Source of the DNA: Pradoshia eiseniae
GTDB lineage: Bacteria; Bacillota; Bacilli; Bacillales; Pradoshiaceae
NCBI RefSeq assembly: GCF_002946355.1
Contig: NZ_PKOZ01000002.1
Coordinates: forward strand, 310,001-374,000
Length of the DNA: 64,000 nucleotides
Direction of reading: 5' to 3'
The notes under the pieces are model-generated. The model worked only from the letters and a program-made list of their open reading frames with translations. It searched no databases and was not told the origin of the DNA. Position 1 is the first letter of the stretch; the number at the start of each line of letters is the position of its first letter. The position numbers and the translations under genes were made by a program. Positions 18,861 through 27,427 of the stretch are shown here, one piece after another.

Positions 18861-19469
18861 TTACCATCAATATAAAAACCATCGTTCATTCATTAGGATA
18901 AGGGGGGCAGAGTAGAAGCTTACACACCAACACTTGAAAAAGAATCATTATATAGCGTTTTACAATACGGCAGTGCTGAACCATTAATAAAAATAAGGTA
19001 TATTTAGAAGAATTGAAGCAGCATACTATGGAAGATTATTTACCAGAAAAACATTCTATAGCTGAGATGAGAGAATATTTAAGGTGCGGTTTGGTAAAAT
19101 GTAGTTGAATATCTGCAATGGTTATAGTAAATCCAGCGATTCCGTAAAAGGGCCATAGAAGAAAGCATTGTAATTGAAAAAGCTTATCTATCAAAATCGT
19201 ACATAGAGGAGTCTCTCATTGTATTCAAAAAAACTTCCGGGTAAAAGTAAATTTCACTATCAAATTGCTATGAACCCTTTCTTTGCGGGTTTGAAACTTA
19301 TTGAGATGAGTTATATAATAAACCAGAGGTTTTTAAGTAAGATAAAGGATTTTAAGATTTTACTAGGTTAAAGTGTATAAGATTATTAGCTATTATAGCT
19401 TGTGAAAGTTATATCTTTGTATACATCAATCAAGGAATTAATAAAAGTCAGACATCAATAAGGTGAAAA
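18861..19469. other. Gene-poor, apparently decayed stretch
   Basis: About 600 bases with broken frames. Short protein-like pieces appear on the plus strand, e.g. an open 50-codon run ending at about 19371 that starts near L-Y-S-K-K-L-P-G-K, but none has a start and Shine-Dalgarno or a recognisable family. Probably remnants of genes or mobile DNA. The promoter for tagB should lie at its right end. Confidence 0.5.
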
Positions 19470-20666
19470 ATGATTAGAGAATTATTGATAGAAGCATATC
19501 TATTCGTATTTAGATTGTTATTTGGTATATGTAGTCTTATGCCACTAAGGGATAAAGTTACATTTGTGGTTTCATTTGGTGATAATGTTCAATATATTTA
19601 TGAAGAAATGCGTCGAAAAAGTATACCCTTTGACGTGGTTTTTTTATGTAAAGGAAGCAGTTATAATCGATTTCATATTTATGAGGACGTAAGTCTTGTT
19701 CACCTTGTTACTTTAAATCCCTTAGAATTTATGAAATCCATCTACCATTTGGCGACTTCCAAATATGTAATGGTTGATAATTATTACGGTTTCTTAGCAG
19801 TAACAAATTTCAAGCCAGAGGTAGACTGCGTCCAATTATGGCATGCTTCAGGTGCGATTAAGAAATTCGGGCTTGAAGATTCCTCGGTCCAATTTCGAAC
19901 AAAGCGTGCGAAAGAACGCTTCCTAAAGGTCTATTCCCGTTTCCACAAGGTTATTGTCGGTTCTGATTCCATGGCGCAGTATTTCATGAATGCATTTGGA
20001 GTTAAGGGAGAGAATATCCTTAGAACTGGTATTCCCAGAACGGACTTTTATTATAACCAAAATGAAAAAGAGCGGATATTTAATCAAATTACTAAGCAAA
20101 ATGAGTTATTATGGAACAAGAAAGTAATCTTGTATGCACCAACTTATCGTGATCGAGAACTGGATCACTTTAGGCTGGAGTTAGACCTCGACAAAATGTA
20201 CGCGGAATTAAGTGACGAGTATGTGCTTGTTTTGCGTTTGCATCCAGCGATTAAGAATGTAGAGGATTATAATGAGAAATACCCAGATTTCGTCTTGGAT
20301 TATTCCTCTTCTGAGTATGACATCAATGAATTGCTCATCGTGACAGATTTGTTAATTACGGATTATTCATCTATCCTATATGAATATTCCTTGTTGAGGA
20401 AACCAATGATTTTTTATGCATATGATTTGGAGGATTATCAGGCAGGACGAGGTTTGTGGGAGGATTATGAACAGCATGTGCCAGGTCCTGTCGTAAAAAC
20501 GACAGAGGAAATCATTTGTACGATTCAACAGAATGAATTCAATATAGACGAAATCGAAGAATTTTCACGTAGATGGAATAAGTATTCTACAGGGCGTTCA
20601 AGTGAGAATCTTGTGACCTATTTATTTGATCGAAAACCGGCATTTACAAAGCGGCGGGCACTATAA
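19470..20666 (+). CDS. tagB: CDP-glycerol:glycerophosphate glycerophosphotransferase (TagB-like primase)
   Basis: 398 aa. Adds the first glycerol phosphate to the ManNAc-GlcNAc-PP-undecaprenol made by TagO and TagA. Glyphos_transf family signs: L-W-H-A-S-G-A-I-K-K-F-G, Y-A-P-T-Y-R-D-R, L-R-L-H-P and T-D-Y-S-S-I-L-Y-E-Y. The W-H-A-x-G-A-I-K form is typical of TagB rather than of TagF (W-H-G-T-P). The amphipathic N-terminus suits membrane docking. The Shine-Dalgarno is AAGGTG. It is followed by tagG and tagH in what looks like one operon. Confidence 0.88.
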   Translation: MIRELLIEAYLFVFRLLFGICSLMPLRDKVTFVVSFGDNVQYIYEEMRRKSIPFDVVFLCKGSSYNRFHIYEDVSLVHLVTLNPLEFMKSIYHLATSKYVMVDNYYGFLAVTNFKPEVDCVQLWHASGAIKKFGLEDSSVQFRTKRAKERFLKVYSRFHKVIVGSDSMAQYFMNAFGVKGENILRTGIPRTDFYYNQNEKERIFNQITKQNELLWNKKVILYAPTYRDRELDHFRLELDLDKMYAELSDEYVLVLRLHPAIKNVEDYNEKYPDFVLDYSSSEYDINELLIVTDLLITDYSSILYEYSLLRKPMIFYAYDLEDYQAGRGLWEDYEQHVPGPVVKTTEEIICTIQQNEFNIDEIEEFSRRWNKYSTGRSSENLVTYLFDRKPAFTKRRAL

Positions 20667-20705
20667 TAAAGCCCGGAACAACATGGGAAGGGAATTTCTA
20701 CTCTT

Positions 20706-21512
20706 ATGAAGTCAATGTTTAAGGTAATACATGAACAAATCCGATCATTTTATTTGATCCAGCGGTTGGCCATGTTTGAAATAAAAAGTGCCAACAATAA
20801 TAATTACTTGGGGATTTTGTGGGAATTTATCAACCCGATGATTCAAATCGGTATTTACTGGCTGATTTTCGGTTTCGGAATCCGAGGCAACCAAGATATT
20901 GAAGGTGTACCATTTATTTACTGGATGCTCTCTGGGATTGTCGTCTGGTTCTTTGCTAGTCCGGCTATTTTGGAAGGAACAAAGTCTATTCATAAGCGGA
21001 TTAATATGATTGCGAAAATGAGCTTTCCGATGAGCACAATTCCGTCATATGTTATCACGTCTAAGCTATATCAGCACTTTATGATTCTAGTTCCGGTCAT
21101 TATAATACTGCAATTTGCAGGTTATTATGTATCGACCTACTATTTGCAGCTGCCCTACTTCATTCTTGCTGCAGTTATCTTTATCTTGGCGCTGACGTTG
21201 ATTACATCAACATTGGCAATGGTTATTCGAGATGTGCAAATGATTGTCCAAGCTGTTATGAGGATGGTATTCTATATAACACCGTTGATTTGGTACAATC
21301 CTAGACTTCCAGAAGCCTTGACGTTTCTAATTAAAGTCAATCCGCTTACTTATATTGCGGAGGGTTATAGAGCGTCCTTACTAGGCACAGGTTGGTATTT
21401 TATTGATAATATTAATTACACGTTCTATTTTTGGGGACTGACAATTATTCTCTTGATGATTGGGTCCGCGCTACATTTAAAATTTAGAAATCAATTCGTG
21501 GATTATTTGTAA
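20706..21512 (+). CDS. tagG: Teichoic acid ABC exporter, permease TagG
   Basis: 268 aa ABC-2 permease with six predicted membrane helices. The N-terminal A-M-F-E-I-K-S-A-N-N-N-N-Y-L-G-I-L-W-E-F segment is characteristic of polysaccharide/teichoic acid exporters. With TagH it moves the lipid-linked teichoic acid to the outer face of the membrane. It lies 39 nt after tagB and 17 nt before tagH; the weak Shine-Dalgarno GGAAGGGAA is somewhat distant. Confidence 0.92.
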   Translation: MKSMFKVIHEQIRSFYLIQRLAMFEIKSANNNNYLGILWEFINPMIQIGIYWLIFGFGIRGNQDIEGVPFIYWMLSGIVVWFFASPAILEGTKSIHKRINMIAKMSFPMSTIPSYVITSKLYQHFMILVPVIIILQFAGYYVSTYYLQLPYFILAAVIFILALTLITSTLAMVIRDVQMIVQAVMRMVFYITPLIWYNPRLPEALTFLIKVNPLTYIAEGYRASLLGTGWYFIDNINYTFYFWGLTIILLMIGSALHLKFRNQFVDYL

Positions 21513-21529
21513 AATGGAGTGAGCTTATT

Positions 21530-22330
21530 ATGAGTGAAACGGTAATTCTAAAGAATGTCTTTAAAAAGTATCGTATGCATACCAAACCGGCTGATAAGCT
21601 GCTCGACATTATCTTGCCAGGCGGCCGTGGCGAAGATTTCTATGCCTTGCAGGACATCAGCTTCACGGCAGGAAAAGGGGATGTAATTGGCCTCGTTGGG
21701 GTTAACGGCTCCGGAAAATCGACGCTTTCAAATATTATTGCAGGTATAATCCCGCCGTCCTCGGGTACGGTGGAAACAATCGGGGAAACATCATTGATTG
21801 CGATTGCTTCTGGTTTAAATAATCAATTGACCGGACGTGAGAATATTGAATTAAAATGTCTTATGCTTGGTTTTAACAAAAAGCAAATCAAGGAGATGGA
21901 ACCTGATATTATTGAGTTTGCCGACATTGGCAAGTTCATCGACCAGCCGGTCAAGAAATACTCAAGCGGGATGAAATCCAGGCTAGGATTTGCCATTTCG
22001 GTCACGGTAGATCCAGATATACTCATCATTGACGAAGCTTTATCTGTCGGTGATCAAGCGTTTGCAGAGAAATCGAAGAATAAAATGTACAGCTTTCGTG
22101 ACAGTGGAAAAACAATCTTCTTTGTTAGCCACTCCATGAAACAAATCAATGACTTTTGTAATAAGGCTATTTGGCTGGAATATGGTGAGTTAAAAAAGTA
22201 TGGAACAACAGATGAAGTCATACCGGAATATAAGGATTTCGTGAAAAAATATAAAGCCATGACGGATGTGGAACGGAAACTATTCCGTGAATCAGCTATA
22301 CGTAAGCAAAGTGGTTTAGTTCTAAAATAA
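21530..22330 (+). CDS. tagH: Teichoic acid ABC exporter, ATPase TagH
   Basis: 266 aa. Walker A G-V-N-G-S-G-K-S-T, signature Y-S-S-G-M-K-S-R-L, Walker B I-L-I-I-D-E-A-L-S-V-G-D and the H-loop F-V-S-H-S. A-L-S-V-G-D-Q is typical of polysaccharide exporter ATPases. It is short: B. subtilis TagH carries a long extra C-terminal domain missing here, while S. aureus TarH has this length. It powers TagG. GGAGTGAG precedes the ATG, and a terminator follows the stop. Confidence 0.93.
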   Translation: MSETVILKNVFKKYRMHTKPADKLLDIILPGGRGEDFYALQDISFTAGKGDVIGLVGVNGSGKSTLSNIIAGIIPPSSGTVETIGETSLIAIASGLNNQLTGRENIELKCLMLGFNKKQIKEMEPDIIEFADIGKFIDQPVKKYSSGMKSRLGFAISVTVDPDILIIDEALSVGDQAFAEKSKNKMYSFRDSGKTIFFVSHSMKQINDFCNKAIWLEYGELKKYGTTDEVIPEYKDFVKKYKAMTDVERKLFRESAIRKQSGLVLK

Positions 22331-22359
22331 AAAAAGCTGCCTGAAGAGGCAGTTTTTTT
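22331..22359 (+). terminator. Terminator of the tagB-tagG-tagH operon
   Basis: GCTGCCT-GAAG-AGGCAG hairpin and a run of seven Ts. Confidence 0.88.
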
Positions 22360-22462
22360 ATTTGTCGAAAAAGGATGAGATAAGCAGATATTTGTCGTCT
22401 AAATTTAGCCTTTGCTTAAGAAAATAAAAAATTACAAAAAGAATGTCGAAGCACTAGAATAA

Positions 22463-22491
22463 TTTACCTGTATTGGATACGATAATATACA
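22463..22491 (+). promoter_or_regulatory. Candidate sigma-A promoter of the rml operon
   Basis: TTTACC, 17 nt, TATACA, about 140 nt before the rmlC start. Four of six -35 bases and five of six -10 bases match consensus. Confidence 0.45.
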
Positions 22492-22630
22492 ATGCATATT
22501 CTTTATAACGCACAATGGATTCCATTTTGGTTGTTGATGATTAATCATTTATAAAAGGAATCTGAATAATAGGAGTAGCTTGTCCATTGTAAGTCGAATT
22601 AGAACAGTTACTAGCGGAAGAAGGTTTGCC

Positions 22631-23188
22631 ATGAAGATATTCGAAAGTCTATTACGAGGTGTAAAGTTAATTGAGCCAAAGGCCTATGGAGACCATCGGG
22701 GGTTCTTCCTTGAAAGCTATAATGAGCATTTGTTCCACGAAGCAGGAATTACGGAGAGATTTGTCCAGGATAACCATTCCTTGTCGAAGGAGGCTGGCGT
22801 CATTCGCGGGATGCATTATCAATTGGCGCCGAAGGCCCAGGTCAAGCTCATTCGTGTGGTGACTGGCGCCATATATGATGTAGTCGTGGATCTGAGAAAG
22901 GAATCGCCAACATACGGCAAGTGGGAGGGTTATATCCTGAGTGAGCACAACAAGCGCCAGCTGCTTGTGCCGAAAGGTTTTGCCCATGGATTCTGCACGA
23001 TTACAGAGAATGTGAATGTGCTGTATAAGGTAGATGAAGTATACTCACCTGAGCATGACAGAGGGATTGCGTGGGATGATTCAGAGCTTGCGATTAATTG
23101 GCCGGTTTCGGAGCCTATTTTATCAGAGAAGGATGCAAGGCACCCCAGGTTATCTGAAGCGGAAAATAATTTTGTATGGGAGGGCTGA
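22631..23188 (+). CDS. rfbC: dTDP-4-dehydrorhamnose 3,5-epimerase
   Basis: 185 aa. Third enzyme of dTDP-L-rhamnose synthesis. The start is the ATG of M-K-I-F-E-S, with AAGAAGG upstream; a longer frame back to 22580 adds non-family residues. RmlC cupin motifs: D-H-R-G-F-F-L-E-S-Y, the catalytic-His region I-R-G-M-H-Y-Q, V-V-D-L-R and V-P-K-G-F-A-H-G-F. rmlB follows 2 nt after its stop. Confidence 0.95.
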   Translation: MKIFESLLRGVKLIEPKAYGDHRGFFLESYNEHLFHEAGITERFVQDNHSLSKEAGVIRGMHYQLAPKAQVKLIRVVTGAIYDVVVDLRKESPTYGKWEGYILSEHNKRQLLVPKGFAHGFCTITENVNVLYKVDEVYSPEHDRGIAWDDSELAINWPVSEPILSEKDARHPRLSEAENNFVWEG

Positions 23189-23190
23189 AT

Positions 23191-24177
23191 TTGAATCTAT
23201 TGGTGACAGGCGGAGCCGGGTTCATCGGAAGCAACTTTGTGCGGCATATCCTTGGAACTTACCGTGACTATAAAGTTATTAATCTTGATTTGCTGACCTA
23301 TGCGGGTAATATACATAATCTGGATGATTTGAAGGATAATCCGAATCACCTTTTTGTAAAAGGGAACATAACAGACAGAGCACTAGTTCAAAGTCTAATA
23401 AAAGATCATGATATCCAGGCGATTATTAATTTTGCAGCAGAGTCCCATGTGGATAGGAGTATTACGAATCCAGGGATTTTCGTTGAAACGAATGTTCAAG
23501 GAACACTTAACTTACTTGACGCAGCAAGAGAATGCGGAGTGGATCGCTATCTTCAAGTTTCAACAGATGAAGTGTACGGATCGCTTGGTGAGACAGGCTG
23601 CTTCACTGAGGAGACACCGCTTGCACCGAACAGCCCTTATTCAGCCAGTAAAGCAGGCGCTGACCTATTAGTGCGCGCTTATCATGAAACCTATGGGCTG
23701 AATGTCAATATCACTCGCTGCTCCAATAATTATGGCCCGTTCCATTTTCCTGAGAAATTAATCCCGCTTATGATTACTAATGGGGTTGATGGCAAGGACC
23801 TTCCCTTATATGGTGACGGGAAGAATATCCGTGACTGGCTTCACGTGACTGACCATTGCACCGCCATTGACCTTGTTCTTCATAAAGGGAAAAGCGGGGA
23901 AGTGTATAATGTTGGCGGTCATAATGAACGGACGAACAATGAGATTGCAGAAATCATTGCTGATTACTTGAATCTTCCGAAGGAGCGCATCAAGTATGTC
24001 CAGGATCGTCTTGGCCATGATCTGCGTTATGCGATCGATCCGACTAAGCTTGAGACGGAGCTAGGCTGGAGGCCAAACTATACATTTGATACAGGGATTG
24101 TCGAAACCATTGAATGGTATTTGAACCATGAAGATTGGTGGCGTCCTTTGAAAGAACGGGCAAAGTTGGGGATTTAA
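23191..24177 (+). CDS. rfbB: dTDP-glucose 4,6-dehydratase
   Basis: 328 aa from a TTG start (M-N-L-L-V-T-G-G-A-G-F-I-G-S), chosen because GGGAGGG lies 6 nt before it and it gives the family N-terminus. Short-chain dehydrogenase fold with G-G-A-G-F-I-G-S-N for NAD, S-T-D-E-V-Y-G-S with the catalytic Thr/Asp/Glu set and the Y-S-A-S-K-A motif. Converts dTDP-glucose to the 4-keto-6-deoxy sugar. Its stop overlaps the start of rmlD by one base. Confidence 0.95.
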   Translation: MNLLVTGGAGFIGSNFVRHILGTYRDYKVINLDLLTYAGNIHNLDDLKDNPNHLFVKGNITDRALVQSLIKDHDIQAIINFAAESHVDRSITNPGIFVETNVQGTLNLLDAARECGVDRYLQVSTDEVYGSLGETGCFTEETPLAPNSPYSASKAGADLLVRAYHETYGLNVNITRCSNNYGPFHFPEKLIPLMITNGVDGKDLPLYGDGKNIRDWLHVTDHCTAIDLVLHKGKSGEVYNVGGHNERTNNEIAEIIADYLNLPKERIKYVQDRLGHDLRYAIDPTKLETELGWRPNYTFDTGIVETIEWYLNHEDWWRPLKERAKLGI

Positions 24178-25022
24178 TGAAAAGAATACTCGTGACCGGA
24201 GCAAACGGACAGCTAGGGACAGAGGTAGTCAGGATGTTGCGCCAGGATGGCCATTATGAGGTGTGTGCTTTTAATCGATATGAACTTGATATAACGGATG
24301 AGGAACAAGTCATGAGAAAGGTCGTCCATACGAAGCCAGATTGGATTCTGCACTGTGCAGCCTATAGCAACGTTGAGCAGGCAGAAGAAGATGGCTATGA
24401 TGCGAATTGGAATATCAACCGCGACGGGTCAGCTAATATCAGTAAAGCAGCCCATGAAGTCAGTGCCAAGCTAATTTATATAAGTACGGATTATGTGTTT
24501 GATGGAAAGAAAGCCAAACCATATACCCCGGACGATGAAGTAAATCCGCTTAACGAATATGGGAAAGCCAAACTAGCTGGTGAACAAGCAGTCCAGAAGT
24601 ATTGCCCAGATGCCTTTATTATCCGGACATCATGGGTATTTGGGGAGCATGGTCATAATTTCGTCTACACCATGCTGAAGTTAGCCGAAAAAACGGATAC
24701 TCTCAGAGCGGTGGCAGATCAATTCGGCCGTCCTACCTATGCGCCTGATCTTTCTCTTTTTATGAAGTACTTGATTGATACAAGCCCTGAGGGAGGAATC
24801 TATCATTTCTCTAATGATGGTGAGACTAGCTGGTATGGATTCGCAAAGGAAATCCTGAAGGAACAGAATATAAAGATAACTCCTGTTGGTTCAGATGAGT
24901 TCCCTCAGAAAGCTGAGAGGCCGACCTATTCAGTCATGTCACTGGATAAGGTGAAGGAGACTGGTTTTGCTGTGCCGACTTGGAAAGATGCATTAGAGCG
25001 GTTTAAAAAACGGATTCGTTAA
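24177..25022 (+). CDS. rfbD: dTDP-4-dehydrorhamnose reductase
   Basis: 281 aa. Final NAD(P)H step to dTDP-L-rhamnose. N-terminal G-A-N-G-Q-L-G-T-E nucleotide loop, S-T-D-Y-V-F-D-G and catalytic Y-G-K-x-K-L-A-G-E. ATG overlaps the rmlB stop (TAATG), so translation is coupled. No rmlA (glucose-1-phosphate thymidylyltransferase) is present in the operon, so the dTDP-glucose must come from a gene elsewhere. Confidence 0.95.
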   Translation: MKRILVTGANGQLGTEVVRMLRQDGHYEVCAFNRYELDITDEEQVMRKVVHTKPDWILHCAAYSNVEQAEEDGYDANWNINRDGSANISKAAHEVSAKLIYISTDYVFDGKKAKPYTPDDEVNPLNEYGKAKLAGEQAVQKYCPDAFIIRTSWVFGEHGHNFVYTMLKLAEKTDTLRAVADQFGRPTYAPDLSLFMKYLIDTSPEGGIYHFSNDGETSWYGFAKEILKEQNIKITPVGSDEFPQKAERPTYSVMSLDKVKETGFAVPTWKDALERFKKRIR

Positions 25023-25030
25023 TATGAAAG

Positions 25031-25060
25031 AAGGCTTCCTTGCAGCAGGAGGCCTTTTAT
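25031..25060 (+). terminator. Terminator of the rml operon
   Basis: AAGGC-TT-CCT / AGG-A-GGCCTT stem followed by TTTT. Confidence 0.7.
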
Positions 25061-25209
25061 TGTCTTAATGGGCGGTTTCATGCCGGAATATGTAGAGCGA
25101 TTGTCATTGACCTCTTGTTTATTGCACTTGTACAATGTAACTAGTTCAAACGCAGCTCTTGTCAAACTAAAATTGTAAGCGCTTTCTAATCTGGTTGGGG
25201 AGGAAGAAA

Positions 25210-26286
25210 ATGCGGGCATTAGTAATGGAGGAATTGCGGAAACCGTTGGTCGTGCGTGAGATGCCAGATCCCGAATGCGCAGATGACGGGGTTGTCATCA
25301 AGGTCGAGGCAAATGGTGTTTGCCGAAGCGATTGGCATGCATGGCAGGGGGATTGGGACTGGATTGGGATTACCCTCCCTCTGCCGCATGTATTAGGTCA
25401 TGAGTTCTCTGGGATTATTGAAGAGGTCGGGAAGAATGTGAAGAATTTCAAAAAGGGGGATCGTGTCATTGCGCCATTTACGGTGGGGGATGGCACATGT
25501 CCTTACTGTCAGAGCGGGCATCATAATATTTGCTCGAATATTCAACTGCTCGGTTTTTCGACATGGGGCGGATATGGTCGCTATACGGCTGTGCCCAATG
25601 CGGATTTGAATCTGGTCCATTTGCCGGAGTCTATCAGTTTCGTGGAGGCTGCCGGTATGGGTTGCCGTTTCATGACGGCTTTTCATGGGATTACCGATCA
25701 AGCTGATGTGAAGGGCGGTGAGTGGGTTGCGGTCCATGGCTGCGGAGGTGTCGGCTTGTCTGCCATTCAAATAGCGAGTGCGCTCGGAGCAAATGTCATC
25801 GCTGTTGATATTGGGGAGGACAAGCTAGAGCTTGCCAGGCAGCTTGGAGCGGTTGCGACCGTTAATGCGAAGGAAACCAATCCGGTTGAAGCGGTACGGG
25901 AGATTACGAAGGGCGGTGCCCATGTATCGGTTGATGCGCTCGGCATCAAACAAACCTGTCAAGCAGCCATCAGCGGCTTGCGAAAACGCGGGCGCCACCT
26001 GCAAATTGGCTTGACGACAAGAGAAGAGCATGGAATGATTCCTGTTCCGATTGATTTCATCGTCCAGGCTGAGATCCAGCTGGTTGGATCGCTCGGTATG
26101 CAGCCATCACGCTATCCAAATATGCTGGGAATGGTTGAGTCGGGGAAATTAAGGCCAGGCGCTTTAGTGACCAAGACCATTTCACTGGATGAGGTGCCGA
26201 ATATATTCGAAGAGATGAGTACATTTCAAAATCTAGGGGTCACGGTCGTAAATAAATGGGATGCGAAAGTGTCTGTAGAAAAATAA
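25210..26286 (+). CDS. Zinc-dependent medium-chain alcohol dehydrogenase
   Basis: 358 aa. ATG 7 nt after GGGGAGG; an upstream in-frame ATG at 25195 sits inside the ribosome site. Catalytic zinc motif N-G-V-C-R-S-D-W-H and G-H-E-F-S-G. The structural zinc loop reads G-D-G-T-C-P-Y-C...N-I-C, with the first of the usual four Cys replaced (Asp in that position). The Rossmann motif is G-C-G-G-V-G-L-S. Substrate unknown, probably a short-chain or sugar alcohol. It has its own terminator and no obvious link to its neighbours. Confidence 0.85.
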   Translation: MRALVMEELRKPLVVREMPDPECADDGVVIKVEANGVCRSDWHAWQGDWDWIGITLPLPHVLGHEFSGIIEEVGKNVKNFKKGDRVIAPFTVGDGTCPYCQSGHHNICSNIQLLGFSTWGGYGRYTAVPNADLNLVHLPESISFVEAAGMGCRFMTAFHGITDQADVKGGEWVAVHGCGGVGLSAIQIASALGANVIAVDIGEDKLELARQLGAVATVNAKETNPVEAVREITKGGAHVSVDALGIKQTCQAAISGLRKRGRHLQIGLTTREEHGMIPVPIDFIVQAEIQLVGSLGMQPSRYPNMLGMVESGKLRPGALVTKTISLDEVPNIFEEMSTFQNLGVTVVNKWDAKVSVEK

Positions 26287-26295
26287 GATGGGTGC

Positions 26296-26330
26296 GGACA
26301 AACCTGATTTTCGGGTTTGTCCCTTTATTT
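26296..26330 (+). terminator. Terminator after the alcohol dehydrogenase
   Basis: GGACAAACC...GGTTTGTCC stem followed by a T-rich stretch. Confidence 0.85.
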
Positions 26331-26445
26331 TTTGAGGATTGCGCCGATATAGAATAAAGGTCGATTTATGCTTGGCTGGTAGAAGATTGAGATTCAGGGT
26401 GTTTTGAAGGGGATTTGTGTTTCGTAGTCATAATAAATACGCTGG

Positions 26446-26486
26446 CAAAAAGGCATCCAGATACCTTTCTTGTACCTGAATGCCTT
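26446..26486 (-). terminator. Terminator of yvyE (minus strand)
   Basis: AAGGCAT...ATGCCTT imperfect stem. On the minus strand a T-run follows. Confidence 0.7.
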
Positions 26487-26499
26487 CATCGGAACTCCC

Positions 26500-27132
26500 T
26501 CATAGGTCCTGCTCTAAATATAGCTGTTCTCCTTCTTCGATGGATGCCTGGCCGTTTGATAGATCGGTCATCCAGTCGGTGAAGGCTTGTTTGTCGTCTT
26601 CCTCGACATAAGATTCAATCATTACCTTGTCTAAGTAGTGGATCTCCTTGATGGCATAGTGAGAATTACGATGTTCATTCTCGATTTTGCCGAGCAGGGT
26701 GTAGTCAAACGTTGATTTCATAATCGTCATGAGTTTGCGTTCGACTATGCCGGTTTCGTCAATTCCATGGGAGGCTGATCCCCCATATGCGCGAATGAGA
26801 CCGCCGGCACCGAGCTTGATTCCGCCGAAGTAGCGAGTGACCACGACGACGGTGTCTTTTAAGCCCTTTTTCTTGATAACTTCGAGAATGGGAACTCCGG
26901 CTGTGCCGCTCGGCTCGCCATCATCATTTGCTTTTTGGATGAGGTCTTGCTCGCCAATCATATATGCCGAGCAATTGTGGGTGGCATCCCAGTGTTTTTT
27001 CTTGATGGTTTGAATGAAGGCGATAGCCTCCTCTTCTGATTCGACACGGTTTACATAGGTGATAAAGCGGGACTTTTGGATGGTTTGTTCGGCCTCTCCA
27101 TAGCCTTTAACTGTTTTATATGATTTCAGCAT
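26500..27132 (-). CDS. yvyE: YigZ/IMPACT family protein YvyE
   Basis: 210 aa. UPF0029 N-terminal domain (K-S-R-F-I, A-T-H-N-C-S-A-Y, D-D-G-E-P-S-G-T-A-G, T-R-Y-F-G-G-I-K-L-G-A-G-G-L-I-R-A-Y) plus the ferredoxin-like C-terminal domain. Relatives bind nucleic acid or ribosome factors; the exact job in bacteria is unclear. It is divergent from degS, the position it has in B. subtilis. Confidence 0.92.
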   Translation of the reverse strand: MLKSYKTVKGYGEAEQTIQKSRFITYVNRVESEEEAIAFIQTIKKKHWDATHNCSAYMIGEQDLIQKANDDGEPSGTAGVPILEVIKKKGLKDTVVVVTRYFGGIKLGAGGLIRAYGGSASHGIDETGIVERKLMTIMKSTFDYTLLGKIENEHRNSHYAIKEIHYLDKVMIESYVEEDDKQAFTDWMTDLSNGQASIEEGEQLYLEQDL

Positions 27133-27427
27133 GAGAACTGCCGCCTTTCTCTTTGGTTCATGTCTAGTATACTTTTTATTACCGTTTTATTGTAGGTGTG
27201 ATTAGAAAGATAGGTAGTTATTTTACTTAATTTAGGAGAAAAAAGTGTTATTATTTGACTGTAATGCTAATTTTATCTTACGGTATAAAGATAATATATC
27301 CTAAATATCGACCTTGTACCCACAAAAAGCATAAAACTATATACGAATAGTATGATTACCTAGCCTTTCGTATGATATAGAATTGGTCTTTGATTTACGA
27401 CATGGAGAGGGATAGGAGGTATTTTGT

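Noticed and set aside
21530-22330. TagH truncated relative to B. subtilis
   Set aside because: All ATPase motifs are present and the length equals that of S. aureus TarH, so it is a normal short form.
26343-26350. Perfect sigma-D -10 box GCCGATAT
   Set aside because: No TAAA-like -35 at 15 nt, and no plus-strand gene follows; the next gene is yvyE on the other strand. Likely chance.
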